Notes under the pieces: generated by a model
Databases searched by the model: none
Told to the model about the DNA's origin: nothing
Seen by the model: the letters and a program-made list of their open reading frames with translations, nothing else
NCBI RefSeq assembly: GCF_023078355.1
Contig: NZ_CP095552.1
Location: 62,001-126,000 of the forward strand
DNA: 64,000 nt
Direction of reading: 5' to 3'
Source: Gordonia hongkongensis
GTDB taxonomy: Bacteria; Actinomycetota; Actinomycetes; Mycobacteriales; Mycobacteriaceae
Program-made: the position numbers and the translations under genes
In this document: positions 17,778 through 26,676 of the stretch, piece by piece
How positions within the stretch are numbered: the stretch's first letter is position 1
Layout of the letters: every line of letters begins with the position of its first letter

Positions 17778-18815
17778 GTGGCTGTCTTTCATGATCCGTC
17801 CGGACGCGAGCCGTCGCACGGGAACCTGGCCCTTCGGGGGGTCGCCCTATTGATCCTCGGCGCGATAGCTGCCTACTTACTGATAAGTGACGCTAACGGC
17901 GACTTCAGCGATCACACGTCGTTGACCATCAACACCGACGCGATAGGCGACGGATTGAAGGGGGGATCGGATGTGAAGTACCTTGGGTTCACCGTGGGGG
18001 AGGTCTCGAGCATCGCGGTTCGAGACCGTGGCGCGGCGGTCAAAATCAACCTCACCGGTTCCGGTAACGACCTAGTTCTCCGGCAGGGCATGACGGTGAA
18101 CTACACCTCGTCAAACGCATTGGGACCAACTGCACTGGAGATCGTAGATCCTGGACAAGGACCACCCATCGGTTCCGGCGGGAGTGTCTACGTGAGCAGG
18201 TTGCAATCTGAACAGACCTCGGTGTCAACGCTTGTTCGCAAGATCTCCACGCTGGTCGAGGCACTGGACCAGCCCTCATTTGAAGCGGTAGTGAGGTTCA
18301 TCGTTGAGGACTCGCAGGCAATGGCTGATAGCGGAAGACTCGTTCTCCAGATTGCGCAACTCACGCGAGATGTCCAGAAACGGCCGGTCGGGGAGGACCT
18401 AGGAATTGCGGCTAACCTGTCCACCGGAGTCGCCGACTTCATGACGCCGTTTGTCCCTGGCGTCTTGAAGAACGTCGATATCGCTGACTTTTTCGCCACC
18501 CAACAAAACATCGACCGCACGAAGAGTAATCTCGGCGACACGGGAAAGGTTCTTTTCGGTGGGCTCGGCGGCCTGCTCGATAAGAATTACCCAGCCCTGA
18601 GTTCGCTGTTAGACGTCGGCCTTGACCTAGCGCGGCCCGTCGCCAGATCCGCCTCGGGGCTAGTTCGCACGGTGTACACGATCCCGCAGATCCTCGATGG
18701 CATCGACAAAGCCTTGCCGAAATTCAACGAACGGGTCCAGCTCCAGCTAGCACTGGTGGTCCAGACGTCGCCTGCCCTACAAGGCGCATTGAGAATGGGG
18801 GGTGCCACGCGATGA
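17778..18815 (+). CDS. mceA: MceA-type MCE-domain protein
   Basis: 345 residues from GTG 17778, 8 nt after the yrbEB stop. One N-terminal membrane helix (LALRGVALLILGAIAAYLLI), then the MCE domain at about 45-130 (KGGSDVKYLGFTVGEVSSI, NALGPTALEIVDPG), then a long helical region. MCE proteins A-F form a hexameric periplasmic tunnel that passes lipids or steroids to YrbE. Overlaps mceB by 4 nt. Confidence 0.88.
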   Translation: MAVFHDPSGREPSHGNLALRGVALLILGAIAAYLLISDANGDFSDHTSLTINTDAIGDGLKGGSDVKYLGFTVGEVSSIAVRDRGAAVKINLTGSGNDLVLRQGMTVNYTSSNALGPTALEIVDPGQGPPIGSGGSVYVSRLQSEQTSVSTLVRKISTLVEALDQPSFEAVVRFIVEDSQAMADSGRLVLQIAQLTRDVQKRPVGEDLGIAANLSTGVADFMTPFVPGVLKNVDIADFFATQQNIDRTKSNLGDTGKVLFGGLGGLLDKNYPALSSLLDVGLDLARPVARSASGLVRTVYTIPQILDGIDKALPKFNERVQLQLALVVQTSPALQGALRMGGATR

Positions 18816-19825
18816 CTCTGAGGTCGCTAACACCCACAATCATTAAAATCGTCGCTTTCATCGCTCTCATCGGAGTCCTTTCATATGTCATCATCGCGAT
18901 TCTGCAGCCGACCAACGAAGGGTCACCCAGTTCGCAGCGTTCCGCGGTGTTTGCCGACGCTTCCGGACTCAAGCCCCGCGACGGGGTACGACTCGCTGGA
19001 GTGAAAGTGGGATATGTAACGGCTGTCGATCTCGAGGGCTCAACAGCGATCGTCCGTTTCCAACTGGATGACGGTGTCGCGATTACCCCCGCGACGACTG
19101 CCGCTGTGCGTTACCAAAATCTGCTGGGGCAGCGGTATGTGGAACTCATCAATGCCGGACAAGGCGCCGACCAGGACTCGATCACACAGGTGGCACTCGA
19201 GAAGACCGTCCCGTCCTTCGACGTATCGACACTATTCAACAGTTTCAAACCAGTATTCGATACATTGAATACTGCGGAAATCAACGAGCTTCAGTCGAAC
19301 CTTCTACGGGTTGCCCAGGGAGACGGTCGAGGTATCGCACCAGTCATGAAGCAAGTCGCGAACATCACTGATTACGGGAACCAGCGTTCAGAGATCATCA
19401 CCAATATTGTGACGAGCCTGGGGCAGGTGTCCGACCAGTTGATGGGGCGCTCCGCTGAACTGGTTGAGTTGATAGACAAATTGGGGTCAATCGTCGATGC
19501 GTTCAGCCGCGTGAGCGATCGACTGCGGGCCTCGCTGCGAGAGGTCAACCGTTCGATGGCAAAGACTGTACTCGCCGGTGAGCAGATCGAGTCGACCTAC
19601 GACACCAGCTTCGCGGCTATCTTTCAGAGATTAGTGCGGGAGCCAGGGGATACAGAAGGCCTACTGAATGGTGCCGTTCTCCTGAAGCCGCTCCTGGACG
19701 CCCTGGCCGCAACATCCAACGCGACTCCCCCGCCCTCGGCGGCAGGGTGTGCCCGAGGGGTGCTCGACCTACCGAGAACAGTGCAGATCGCCCTGATGGG
19801 TCAACGACTGGTGGTGTGCCAGTGA
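18812..19825 (+). CDS. mceB: MceB-type MCE-domain protein
   Basis: 337 residues: N-terminal membrane anchor (IIKIVAFIALIGVLSYVIIAIL), MCE domain (ADASGLKPRDGVRLAGVKVGYVTAVDLEG, RYQNLLGQRYVELINAG), then a coiled-coil-rich tail and a C-terminal Cys pair (AAGCARGV...VVCQ). Overlaps its neighbours by 4 nt on both sides, so it is one polycistronic unit. Confidence 0.9.
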   Translation: MTLRSLTPTIIKIVAFIALIGVLSYVIIAILQPTNEGSPSSQRSAVFADASGLKPRDGVRLAGVKVGYVTAVDLEGSTAIVRFQLDDGVAITPATTAAVRYQNLLGQRYVELINAGQGADQDSITQVALEKTVPSFDVSTLFNSFKPVFDTLNTAEINELQSNLLRVAQGDGRGIAPVMKQVANITDYGNQRSEIITNIVTSLGQVSDQLMGRSAELVELIDKLGSIVDAFSRVSDRLRASLREVNRSMAKTVLAGEQIESTYDTSFAAIFQRLVREPGDTEGLLNGAVLLKPLLDALAATSNATPPPSAAGCARGVLDLPRTVQIALMGQRLVVCQ

Positions 19826-20817
19826 CCCGTTTCTTCGGCAAGCGTCCGCATCACCGCCCGCAGCGTCGGCGGGACCTCATCCTGGCGGGGGTCGTAACGA
19901 TGGTCACGGTGGCCGGTCTCGTCGCCGCCGGAGCTGTGTATATCTCGCCGCCCGGACAAACTATCTACAGCGCGGAGTTAGTCAATACCGGCGGATTGGA
20001 AGCTGGCGACCAGGTACGTATCGCCGGGATCAGGAAAGGCAAGGTAGCGTCGGTCGACCTGACCGGAACGTTCATCACCGTGCGGTTCCGGCTGGATGAC
20101 TCGATTGCCGTTCGGTCGGACGCGACGGCGAACGTCCGTCTCCTCACCCCTATCGGTGGACGTGTATTGGACCTCGACCCAGGTTCAGGCCCGTCGGCCA
20201 TTGACGGCGCGATCCCACTGGTGCAGACAGGCAGCACCTATGATATTTCCAGCACCCTGGAGACATCTACACCGGTGTTCCGTGACGTGCGTGGTGTTGA
20301 TCTACGGCGCACGGCGGCGTTGCTACAGGATGCCTTTTCCGACGGAAACACCAATATCCCTGATGCCCTGCAAAACGCGAGCAGCCTGATGGACTTGCTG
20401 GAGCGTCAGTACGCACAACTCGACAAGACGGTGGCTTTGTCCGACGAGTATGTCGCTGCCCTCGCAAACCGCAAGCAGGTACTCGTGGACTTCCTACGCC
20501 AGCTCAGCTTCCTTGCCCGCACCCTTGGACCAGACATCGCCAACGTCCAGAGCGGGTTCGATTATCTACGTCGTCTTTTTAAGTTGCTGACCCGGCCGCT
20601 TGTCGCGTACCGCGACGGTATAGAACCATCGGTACAGCAGTTTAAGATCCTTCTAAACAAGGTGTCGGCCCAGATGCCCGCCTACCAAGACGCGCTGGCC
20701 CAGGTCGATCAGATCACCAGAAGACTGAGCATTCTCCTCAATGCTCCGCAGGTCGGACCTGCGAGTCCTGAACCGACCGTCCGCGTCTGTATCCCGATTG
20801 GTGATAACAAATGTTGA
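19822..20817 (+). CDS. mceC: MceC-type MCE-domain protein
   Basis: 331 residues from the GTG that overlaps the mceB stop (GTGA); the frame is open earlier but that would lie inside mceB. Anchor helix at LILAGVVTMVTVAGLVAAGAVY, MCE domain (NTGGLEAGDQVRIAGIRKGKVASVDL, LLTPIGGRVLDLDPG), long helical C-terminal region ending in VCIPIGDNKC. Same tunnel role as the other Mce proteins. Confidence 0.9.
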   Translation: MTRFFGKRPHHRPQRRRDLILAGVVTMVTVAGLVAAGAVYISPPGQTIYSAELVNTGGLEAGDQVRIAGIRKGKVASVDLTGTFITVRFRLDDSIAVRSDATANVRLLTPIGGRVLDLDPGSGPSAIDGAIPLVQTGSTYDISSTLETSTPVFRDVRGVDLRRTAALLQDAFSDGNTNIPDALQNASSLMDLLERQYAQLDKTVALSDEYVAALANRKQVLVDFLRQLSFLARTLGPDIANVQSGFDYLRRLFKLLTRPLVAYRDGIEPSVQQFKILLNKVSAQMPAYQDALAQVDQITRRLSILLNAPQVGPASPEPTVRVCIPIGDNKC

Positions 20818-21872
20818 CGGAGCGGATGCGTCGGCATCTGATCCCGATCGCCACCATTGTCACACTGGCAGTAGTGATCGGCGGCGTCGGAATCGACTAT
20901 GCGACAGCCGACGACGACACGCGATCACTATGTGCGGAGTTTTCTGACGCATCAGGTCTGTACGAAGGCAATTCCGTCGCGATGCTCGGCAAGAAGGTGG
21001 GCAGGGTCGTAGGCATTCACGAGGAGGGACAGAAAGGTGTGCGTGTCGATATGCGGATCGACAAGACCGTGCCGCTTCCCGCAGATGTGGGTGCGACCCT
21101 GGTGTCCACCTCGATTGTCACCGAAAGACAAATCGAGTTCACCCATCCCTATCGTGGCGGAGAATATTACAAGTCGGCTGAGTGTATCCCACTGGAAAAG
21201 ACCAGGACTCCACTGGGGATTAGTCAAACGCTCGACGCGATCAGCACTCTTTCAGACGAACTCGTCAAGGACGACGGACGTAACACGGATGCGATTCTTC
21301 AGGCACTTACACTCGTCTCGAAAAACATGGAAGGGACCCAGGGTGATATATCCGGCATTCTCCAGGACTCGGCCACGCTAATCAACGATCCGACCCGGCG
21401 TGATAGCCAGATACGCAGGATTGTAGCCAATCTCGCCACCTTAACCGGTGTTGCCACCGAAAACAGTACTGAGGTGACCCAGCTATTCGACAACTTCGTA
21501 GGCGCAATTGAGGTGATTGTTGCTTTCGGTCAAACATTCGGCGCCGCAACAGAGTACGCAGGCACCTTCGTCCCTATCCTGTCGCGCCTATCGTCTGACT
21601 TCGGGCCACCTATTTTCTCACTTGGAGATGCTGCGGTTCCCCTCCTCTCGCAAGCGGGCAAGCAAGAAAACATACTTGCGTCCGTCGCCGCTCGAACAGC
21701 TGACCTCATCGTTGAGCATCCAGATGCGAAGTCGATCCTGCGGGCATTCGCAATATCTGTACCACTGCAGGCCCTCAAGAACGCGTGCGCTCCTCCTTCC
21801 GTCAAGGACGTTTGCGCGACGGGTAACGAAGCGGCGACGATCGCCAACTTGATCGGAGGGCAACCTCGATGA
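20811..21872 (+). CDS. mceD: MceD-type MCE-domain protein
   Basis: 353 residues; ATG overlaps mceC by 7 nt. Anchor IPIATIVTLAVVIGGVGIDYA, MCE domain (SDASGLYEGNSVAMLGKKVGRVVGIHEEG, STSIVTERQIEFTHPYRGG), then a helical region and conserved Cys near the end (ACAPPSVKDVCATG). Confidence 0.9.
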   Translation: MLTERMRRHLIPIATIVTLAVVIGGVGIDYATADDDTRSLCAEFSDASGLYEGNSVAMLGKKVGRVVGIHEEGQKGVRVDMRIDKTVPLPADVGATLVSTSIVTERQIEFTHPYRGGEYYKSAECIPLEKTRTPLGISQTLDAISTLSDELVKDDGRNTDAILQALTLVSKNMEGTQGDISGILQDSATLINDPTRRDSQIRRIVANLATLTGVATENSTEVTQLFDNFVGAIEVIVAFGQTFGAATEYAGTFVPILSRLSSDFGPPIFSLGDAAVPLLSQAGKQENILASVAARTADLIVEHPDAKSILRAFAISVPLQALKNACAPPSVKDVCATGNEAATIANLIGGQPR

Positions 21873-22911
21873 TGATCTACGGCTACCTTCGTCGTGTCAC
21901 GGCCGCGATCGTGACGCTGTTCGTAGCGACTATCGCCCTCGCCGCCTGCAGCATCAGTGCTGACAACCCGCCGACCATCGGTGGATCATCCGCCCGAGAC
22001 GGCTACGACATCGAGATCGAGTTCACGAGTGCTCTGAACTTGCCTGCCCGTGCCAAAGTCCTCTCTCGAGGGATTGACGTCGGTGCCGTCACCAGCGTCG
22101 CTTACGACGGAGGCCACGCGCTGGTTGCTGCCCGAATTGATAAAGACGCCCAGCTGCCGGAAGATTCGCGCGCGGAACTCCGCCAAGACACTCTCCTGGG
22201 CGAGATTTATGTGGCCATCCTTCCCCCTGCACAGCAGTCCACCCAAGGCTTGCTGCGCGCGGGATCGGTAATACCTCTCTCACGCACCGAACCGGCTGCC
22301 AACGTCGAGGACGTGATGCGGGGTATGGCTAACGTATTGGGCGGGGGTGAACTCGATAAAATCCATACCGCGATATCGACGCTGAACTCGACTTTTCCGA
22401 GTGACCCCGCCCAGTTCGATGCGCTCTACCGCACGACCTTGCGCACCGTGTCTGAGGTGTCTGCCAACACCGACAAACTCGACGTAATCCTGCAGTCAGC
22501 CGATCGCACACTCAAAGTGATCCTGGCCGACCCGTCAGGTACAGACCGAATGTTGACCAAGGGGGAGTGAACTTTTATGGTCTGGGCTACTCGCTAATTG
22601 ACGTAGCGCTACTCATCGCTAATCTGCGCGACTTCGCGGTATCCGCAGGCCGTATCGTCGACCCTGAGTATTCCCGCATCAAGGAAACGGTGGGCGCGAT
22701 CGCGCCAGTGGTCGCGTCCATCGCGTACTCGGACATCTACTCCAAGGATGTTTCCGACAAGGCGGCTCGTGTAATACGCGAAAGGCTCATCCCATTCGTC
22801 AGCTCGCCAGATATCAACGTCTCCGATGTGTCTATCGATGGCCGAGAACTGGCGCGGCGTGATGCCGAGTCGTTCATAACCGTCTTGCGAGCGATCGGAA
22901 TGATGCCATGA
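21869..22911 (+). pseudogene. mceE: MceE-type lipoprotein, split by a 1-nt frameshift
   Basis: Lipoprotein signal with lipobox IALAAC (LAAC) and an MCE domain (FTSALNLPARAKVLSRGIDVGAVTSVAYDG). The first frame stops at 22570 after 233 residues. The family's usual 340 or more residues are recovered by shifting into the frame opening at 22567 (NFYGLGYSLIDVALLIANLRDFA...), which runs to 22911. The break sits at a G5 run (22561-22565); six G would restore KGGVNFYG. It could be a real null mutation, a -1 slip site, or a sequencing error. Overlaps mceD and mceF by 4 nt. Confidence 0.85.
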
Positions 22912-23864
22912 TCCGCAGCACCCTCGTATCGCTGGTTGCCCTTGTCCTCGTTCTCCTCGTCGGAGCGACATACTTGATCATCGACGTGGCACGGGTAAAC
23001 CCGTTCCGCACCGACTACGCGATCTCGGCCATACTCGAGAGCTCGGGCGGCCTTCTAGACACATCACCGGTAATGTTAGAGGGGGTGCCGGTGGGAAAAG
23101 TGACATCTATTCGCGTCACAGGTAATCAGCTCGCCGTCGACATGTCCATCGACTCCGACTATAAGATTCCTCGCGGCAGTGTCATGACGATTCAGAACCT
23201 CTCGGTCGCGGGAGAACAATACATCAATTTCATCCCACCGGGCACAACCACCAGTGAGTACTTGCGTAGTGGGGACCTAGTGCCCGCCGGCGCCATCCGC
23301 GTGTCGCAATCCGTTCCCCAGGTGCTCCCGAAAATGTCGGCAGTGGCGGACGCGCTCGATCCAGCATCGATTCAGTCCATCAACGAAACGATCTCGGCGG
23401 CAGTCGACGGCCGGCAAAAGGACCTCGACACGATCGGAGACATGATGCACCGCCTCGTGGACTTCGTCGGTGACGACGGTGCCGTCCGTACCACTGCGGA
23501 CAATGCCGAGTTCCTCCTGGGCCTTATGTCGAACGTGGGCGGTGTGCTCAGCACCGCGTCGGTCCGGACCCCGGATGCCGTCGACGGTTTGGCGAGGATC
23601 CAACGTGCGTTCATCGTTTTCACTTCTACGTCCTACGACAAATGGCCACCGATCCTGAAGCTAGTGGAAAAGCTCAGCGGCTACATCCAGATACTCCAGC
23701 CCGATATTGTCGCCATTACCCGCGCGGTGAAGCCGGCGACGGCGAAAGTCGCAGACACATACATCGACTTCGGATCGATCGGTGATCTTCTGGCTCGAAC
23801 ATTCCCAGCGTCACATCGGGGGCAGGCGCAGATTCCGATCGCCGTCACGCCATCACCTCGCTGA
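22908..23864 (+). CDS. mceF: MceF-type MCE-domain protein
   Basis: 318 residues; ATG overlaps the end of mceE by 4 nt. Anchor TLVSLVALVLVLLVGATYLIID, MCE domain (SSGGLLDTSPVMLEGVPVGKVTSIRV, IQNLSVAGEQYINFIPPG), then the helical tail. It is the last MCE-domain protein of the set of six and somewhat short for MceF. Confidence 0.88.
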   Translation: MIRSTLVSLVALVLVLLVGATYLIIDVARVNPFRTDYAISAILESSGGLLDTSPVMLEGVPVGKVTSIRVTGNQLAVDMSIDSDYKIPRGSVMTIQNLSVAGEQYINFIPPGTTTSEYLRSGDLVPAGAIRVSQSVPQVLPKMSAVADALDPASIQSINETISAAVDGRQKDLDTIGDMMHRLVDFVGDDGAVRTTADNAEFLLGLMSNVGGVLSTASVRTPDAVDGLARIQRAFIVFTSTSYDKWPPILKLVEKLSGYIQILQPDIVAITRAVKPATAKVADTYIDFGSIGDLLARTFPASHRGQAQIPIAVTPSPR

Positions 23865-23909
23865 CGCCCGATGGATACCTCCTACACCAGCATTCACAGA
23901 AGGCAGCAA

Positions 23910-24599
23910 ATGACGGCACAAGACAACGGACCAGAATCCAAGGACAGCAGCGCTGAGGATAAGCTGACTGCGGCTTCCGACAAAGCAGATCGCAGCGACG
24001 CCACTGGTGCTACAGAATCTGCGACGTCCCAAGACGGTCCCGCCCCGGACGAGGCAAGCCCCCCGACGTCCGATGCCAGGCACCGATGGAGATCAGCACG
24101 CGTCCAGGCGGTGGCCGCCGGCGCTTTCGTGGTGGCACTCGCGGTGCTGGCCGGCCTCTTTGCTTACCTCTACATTGACATGAGGGAAGCAAAGACGTCC
24201 GCGGAGAACGCTGCCACACAACGAGCGCAGGCAGCGCAGGCAGCATCGGACTACACCACAAAGTCGCTCACCTACAGCTACCAAAACACCGGCGCATTCT
24301 TTACCGAAGTGAAAGAGAATGCCAGCGATGCGTTGGTCAAGCGATACGACGATGTCGAACCCACCCTGACCCAAATCATGGAACAGGCCAAGGTCCAAGC
24401 GTCGGGACGCGTACTGGCGACCAGTGTCACCGGCAGCGCCAGCGAGAACCGGGGGGAATACACGGTGCTGGTCTTCGCCACCCAGAAGACCCAGAATGTT
24501 CAGAACCCTCAGCCGAGCGAACTCCCCACACTGTTGAAAGTAGTCGTGCTGAAGACCGAGAACGGCTGGCAGATCCAGGATTACGGACCTGCCGAATGA
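23910..24599 (+). CDS. Mce-associated membrane (Mas) protein
   Basis: 229 residues from ATG 23910, chosen because AGAAGG lies 8 nt upstream; an earlier ATG at 23871 has no ribosome site. A polar, acidic, low-complexity N-terminus of about 60 residues precedes one membrane helix (AVAAGAFVVALAVLAGLFAYLYI) and an external NTF2-like domain (DYTTKSLTYSYQNTGAFFTEVKENASDALVKRYDDV...). This is the layout of Mas proteins, which follow mce genes and stabilise Mce complexes. Confidence 0.85.
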   Translation: MTAQDNGPESKDSSAEDKLTAASDKADRSDATGATESATSQDGPAPDEASPPTSDARHRWRSARVQAVAAGAFVVALAVLAGLFAYLYIDMREAKTSAENAATQRAQAAQAASDYTTKSLTYSYQNTGAFFTEVKENASDALVKRYDDVEPTLTQIMEQAKVQASGRVLATSVTGSASENRGEYTVLVFATQKTQNVQNPQPSELPTLLKVVVLKTENGWQIQDYGPAE

Positions 24600-24628
24600 T
24601 CCAGCGTCCGCCGCGAAAGGAGAATTTG

Positions 24629-26269
24629 ATGAAAAGCACCATGCAGGAGGTGCCGATGACAGTGTCATCGATACTGCGTCACGTCGCAACCAATCATACT
24701 GATAGGCAGGTGATTACTTATTCCGCGAGCGACTCTGCCCGGTACGCAACCTACGGCGATCTCGAAGAGCGATGCGCACGTCTGGCGAATGCTCTGCGCC
24801 GGGTCGGCGTGGTCGGCGACGACCGCGTGGCAACCATGCTGTGGAACAACCAGGAGCACCTCGAAGCGTACGCTGCGGTACCCGCGATGGGCGCGGTGCT
24901 GCATACGCTGAACATCCGGTTGTCACCGGCTCAGCTGCAGTTCATCGCGAACCACGCCGAAGACAAGGTCATCATTGTGGACGGGTCGCTGGTGCCGTTG
25001 TTGGCGGCGGTCTTACCGGGCTTGGCGACGGTTCGGGTTGTGTTCGTTACCGGCGACGGCGACACCTCCCCGCTCGACGGCCACGGCGTGACCGTGATGC
25101 GATACCATGACGCGCTCGCAGCAGAATCACCAATGTTCTCTTGGGTCGATCCCGACGAGCGGTCGGCTGCGGGTATGTGTTACACGAGCGGCACTACAGG
25201 CGATCCCAAGGGGGTCGTCTACAGTCATCGCTCGGTGTTTCTGCACTCCATTGCAGCGTGTACTGGTAACGCTCTGGCGATCGCAGAAGCCGATCGTGTA
25301 CTTCCCGTCGTGCCGATGTTTCATGCCAGCGCCTGGGGTCTGCCCTACGCGTCGCTGATGGCCGGCGCGGACTTGCTCATGCCTGATCGATACCTTCAAG
25401 CGGCGCCGCTCGCCGACTTGATCCAACAGCATCGCCCCACGAAGGCAGGAGCAGTACCGACAATCTGGAACGATCTTCTTCAGTACGGTATCGCGAATCC
25501 GGGTGTCGACTTGTCATCAATCGACCTTGTCGCCTGTGGTGGAGCTCCTGTCCCGCAGTCGTTGATCGAAGGGTTTGCGGACCGCTTCGGCGTACAGATT
25601 ATCCAGGCGTGGGGCATGACTGAGACGTCCCCGCTTGCAGCGGTAAGTCGGCCTCCCGCCGGGATCAGCCCCACAAAGGAAATGTCGTACCGCAAGCGAC
25701 AGGGACGGGCAATTTGCGGGGTGGAGATGCGCCTCATCGACGAGGGCGGCCTGCCGGTTCCCCGTGACGACAAGTCCGTCGGCGAACTCGAAGTGCGGGG
25801 TCCGTGGGTCACAGGCAGCTACTACCGGCTCGAGGACGCCGAGAGGTTTCGGGATGGCTGGTTGCGGACCGGAGACGTGGGACACATCAGCCCGGACGGG
25901 TACCTGACGCTGACCGACAGGTCCAAGGACGTCATCAAGTCAGGGGGCGAATGGATCTCGTCAGTGGAGCTCGAGAACTGGATCATGTCGCACCCAGATG
26001 TCGCCGAGGCCGCGGTTGTCGCGATGCCCGACCCCCGGTGGCAGGAAACAGCTCTCGCCGTGGTGGTTCCGGTACCGGGTCGCAAGGTGTCGGCTGACAC
26101 GCTTCACGAGTGGTGCCTAAGAAATTGCCCGGAGGAGATCCCACACTGGTGGATCCCGAAGAACTGGACGTTCGTGGAGCAGGTACCGCGTACGAGCGTG
26201 GGCAAGTTCGATAAGAAGGTGTTACGCGCGAAGCATGAGCAGGGCGAGCTGCCGGTTGTATCGAATTAG
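24629..26269 (+). CDS. acyl-CoA synthetase (FadD-like)
   Basis: 546 residues from ATG 24629 with a strong AAAGGAGA site; ATG 24656 is an alternative. Adenylate-forming motifs in order: YTSGTTGDPKGVVYSHR (ATP loop), AWGMTETSP, GWLRTGDVGHISPDGYL, DRSKDVIKSGGEWISSVELEN, and the catalytic Lys in TSVGKFDKKVLRAK. It activates a carboxylic acid, likely medium- or long-chain or a cyclic acid, to its CoA thioester. As the last gene of the mce operon it probably traps the imported substrate by vectorial acylation. Confidence 0.92.
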   Translation: MKSTMQEVPMTVSSILRHVATNHTDRQVITYSASDSARYATYGDLEERCARLANALRRVGVVGDDRVATMLWNNQEHLEAYAAVPAMGAVLHTLNIRLSPAQLQFIANHAEDKVIIVDGSLVPLLAAVLPGLATVRVVFVTGDGDTSPLDGHGVTVMRYHDALAAESPMFSWVDPDERSAAGMCYTSGTTGDPKGVVYSHRSVFLHSIAACTGNALAIAEADRVLPVVPMFHASAWGLPYASLMAGADLLMPDRYLQAAPLADLIQQHRPTKAGAVPTIWNDLLQYGIANPGVDLSSIDLVACGGAPVPQSLIEGFADRFGVQIIQAWGMTETSPLAAVSRPPAGISPTKEMSYRKRQGRAICGVEMRLIDEGGLPVPRDDKSVGELEVRGPWVTGSYYRLEDAERFRDGWLRTGDVGHISPDGYLTLTDRSKDVIKSGGEWISSVELENWIMSHPDVAEAAVVAMPDPRWQETALAVVVPVPGRKVSADTLHEWCLRNCPEEIPHWWIPKNWTFVEQVPRTSVGKFDKKVLRAKHEQGELPVVSN

Positions 26270-26285
26270 CGCCGCTATAGGGCGC

Positions 26286-26328
26286 AAGTGTGCCCACCGA
26301 ACGTCGTCAGCGTTCGGTGGGCACACTT
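26286..26328 (+). terminator. strong intrinsic terminator after the mce-fadD operon
   Basis: A perfect 18-bp stem (AAGTGTGCCCACCGAACG and its complement) with a 7-nt loop, followed by TCTATAG, lies 17 nt after the fadD stop. This is one of the clearest terminators in the window and marks the end of the mce transcript. Confidence 0.88.
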
Positions 26329-26388
26329 CTATAGAAGCAATGCATTTGCCGATGGGGACTGCTGCACGGATAGGTGACAGTTTGGGTG

Positions 26389-26676
26389 TCATGCCGCGGC
26401 AGCGGCGGTGTTGATCATTGCTTCGAACTCGACAGGCGTCAACCGACCGAGGCGGGCTTGCCGGCGCCGGCGGCGGTAGGTCCGTTCGATCCAGGTGACG
26501 ATCGCGATCCGAAGCTGCTCGCGGGTGTCCCAGCGTTGGCGGTCGAGCACGTTGCGTTGCAGGAGTGCGAAGAAACTCTCCATCGCTGCGTTGTCCCCGC
26601 ACGCTCCGACTTTGCCCATCGACCCCGTGAGTCCATGAGTGTTCAAGGCGTGTACGAATTTTCGCGATCGGAATTG
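26389..26676 (-). pseudogene. IS3-family orfB C-terminal fragment (element B)
   Basis: About 95 C-terminal residues of an IS3 transposase different from copy A: FRSRKFVHALNTHGLTGSMG followed by KVGACGDNAAMESFFALLQ, which carries the final catalytic Glu, and WIERTYRRRRRQARLGRLTPVEFE. The fragment begins exactly after a CAA Gln codon where IS30 sits, so the upstream half of this IS3 is missing here. Confidence 0.85.
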
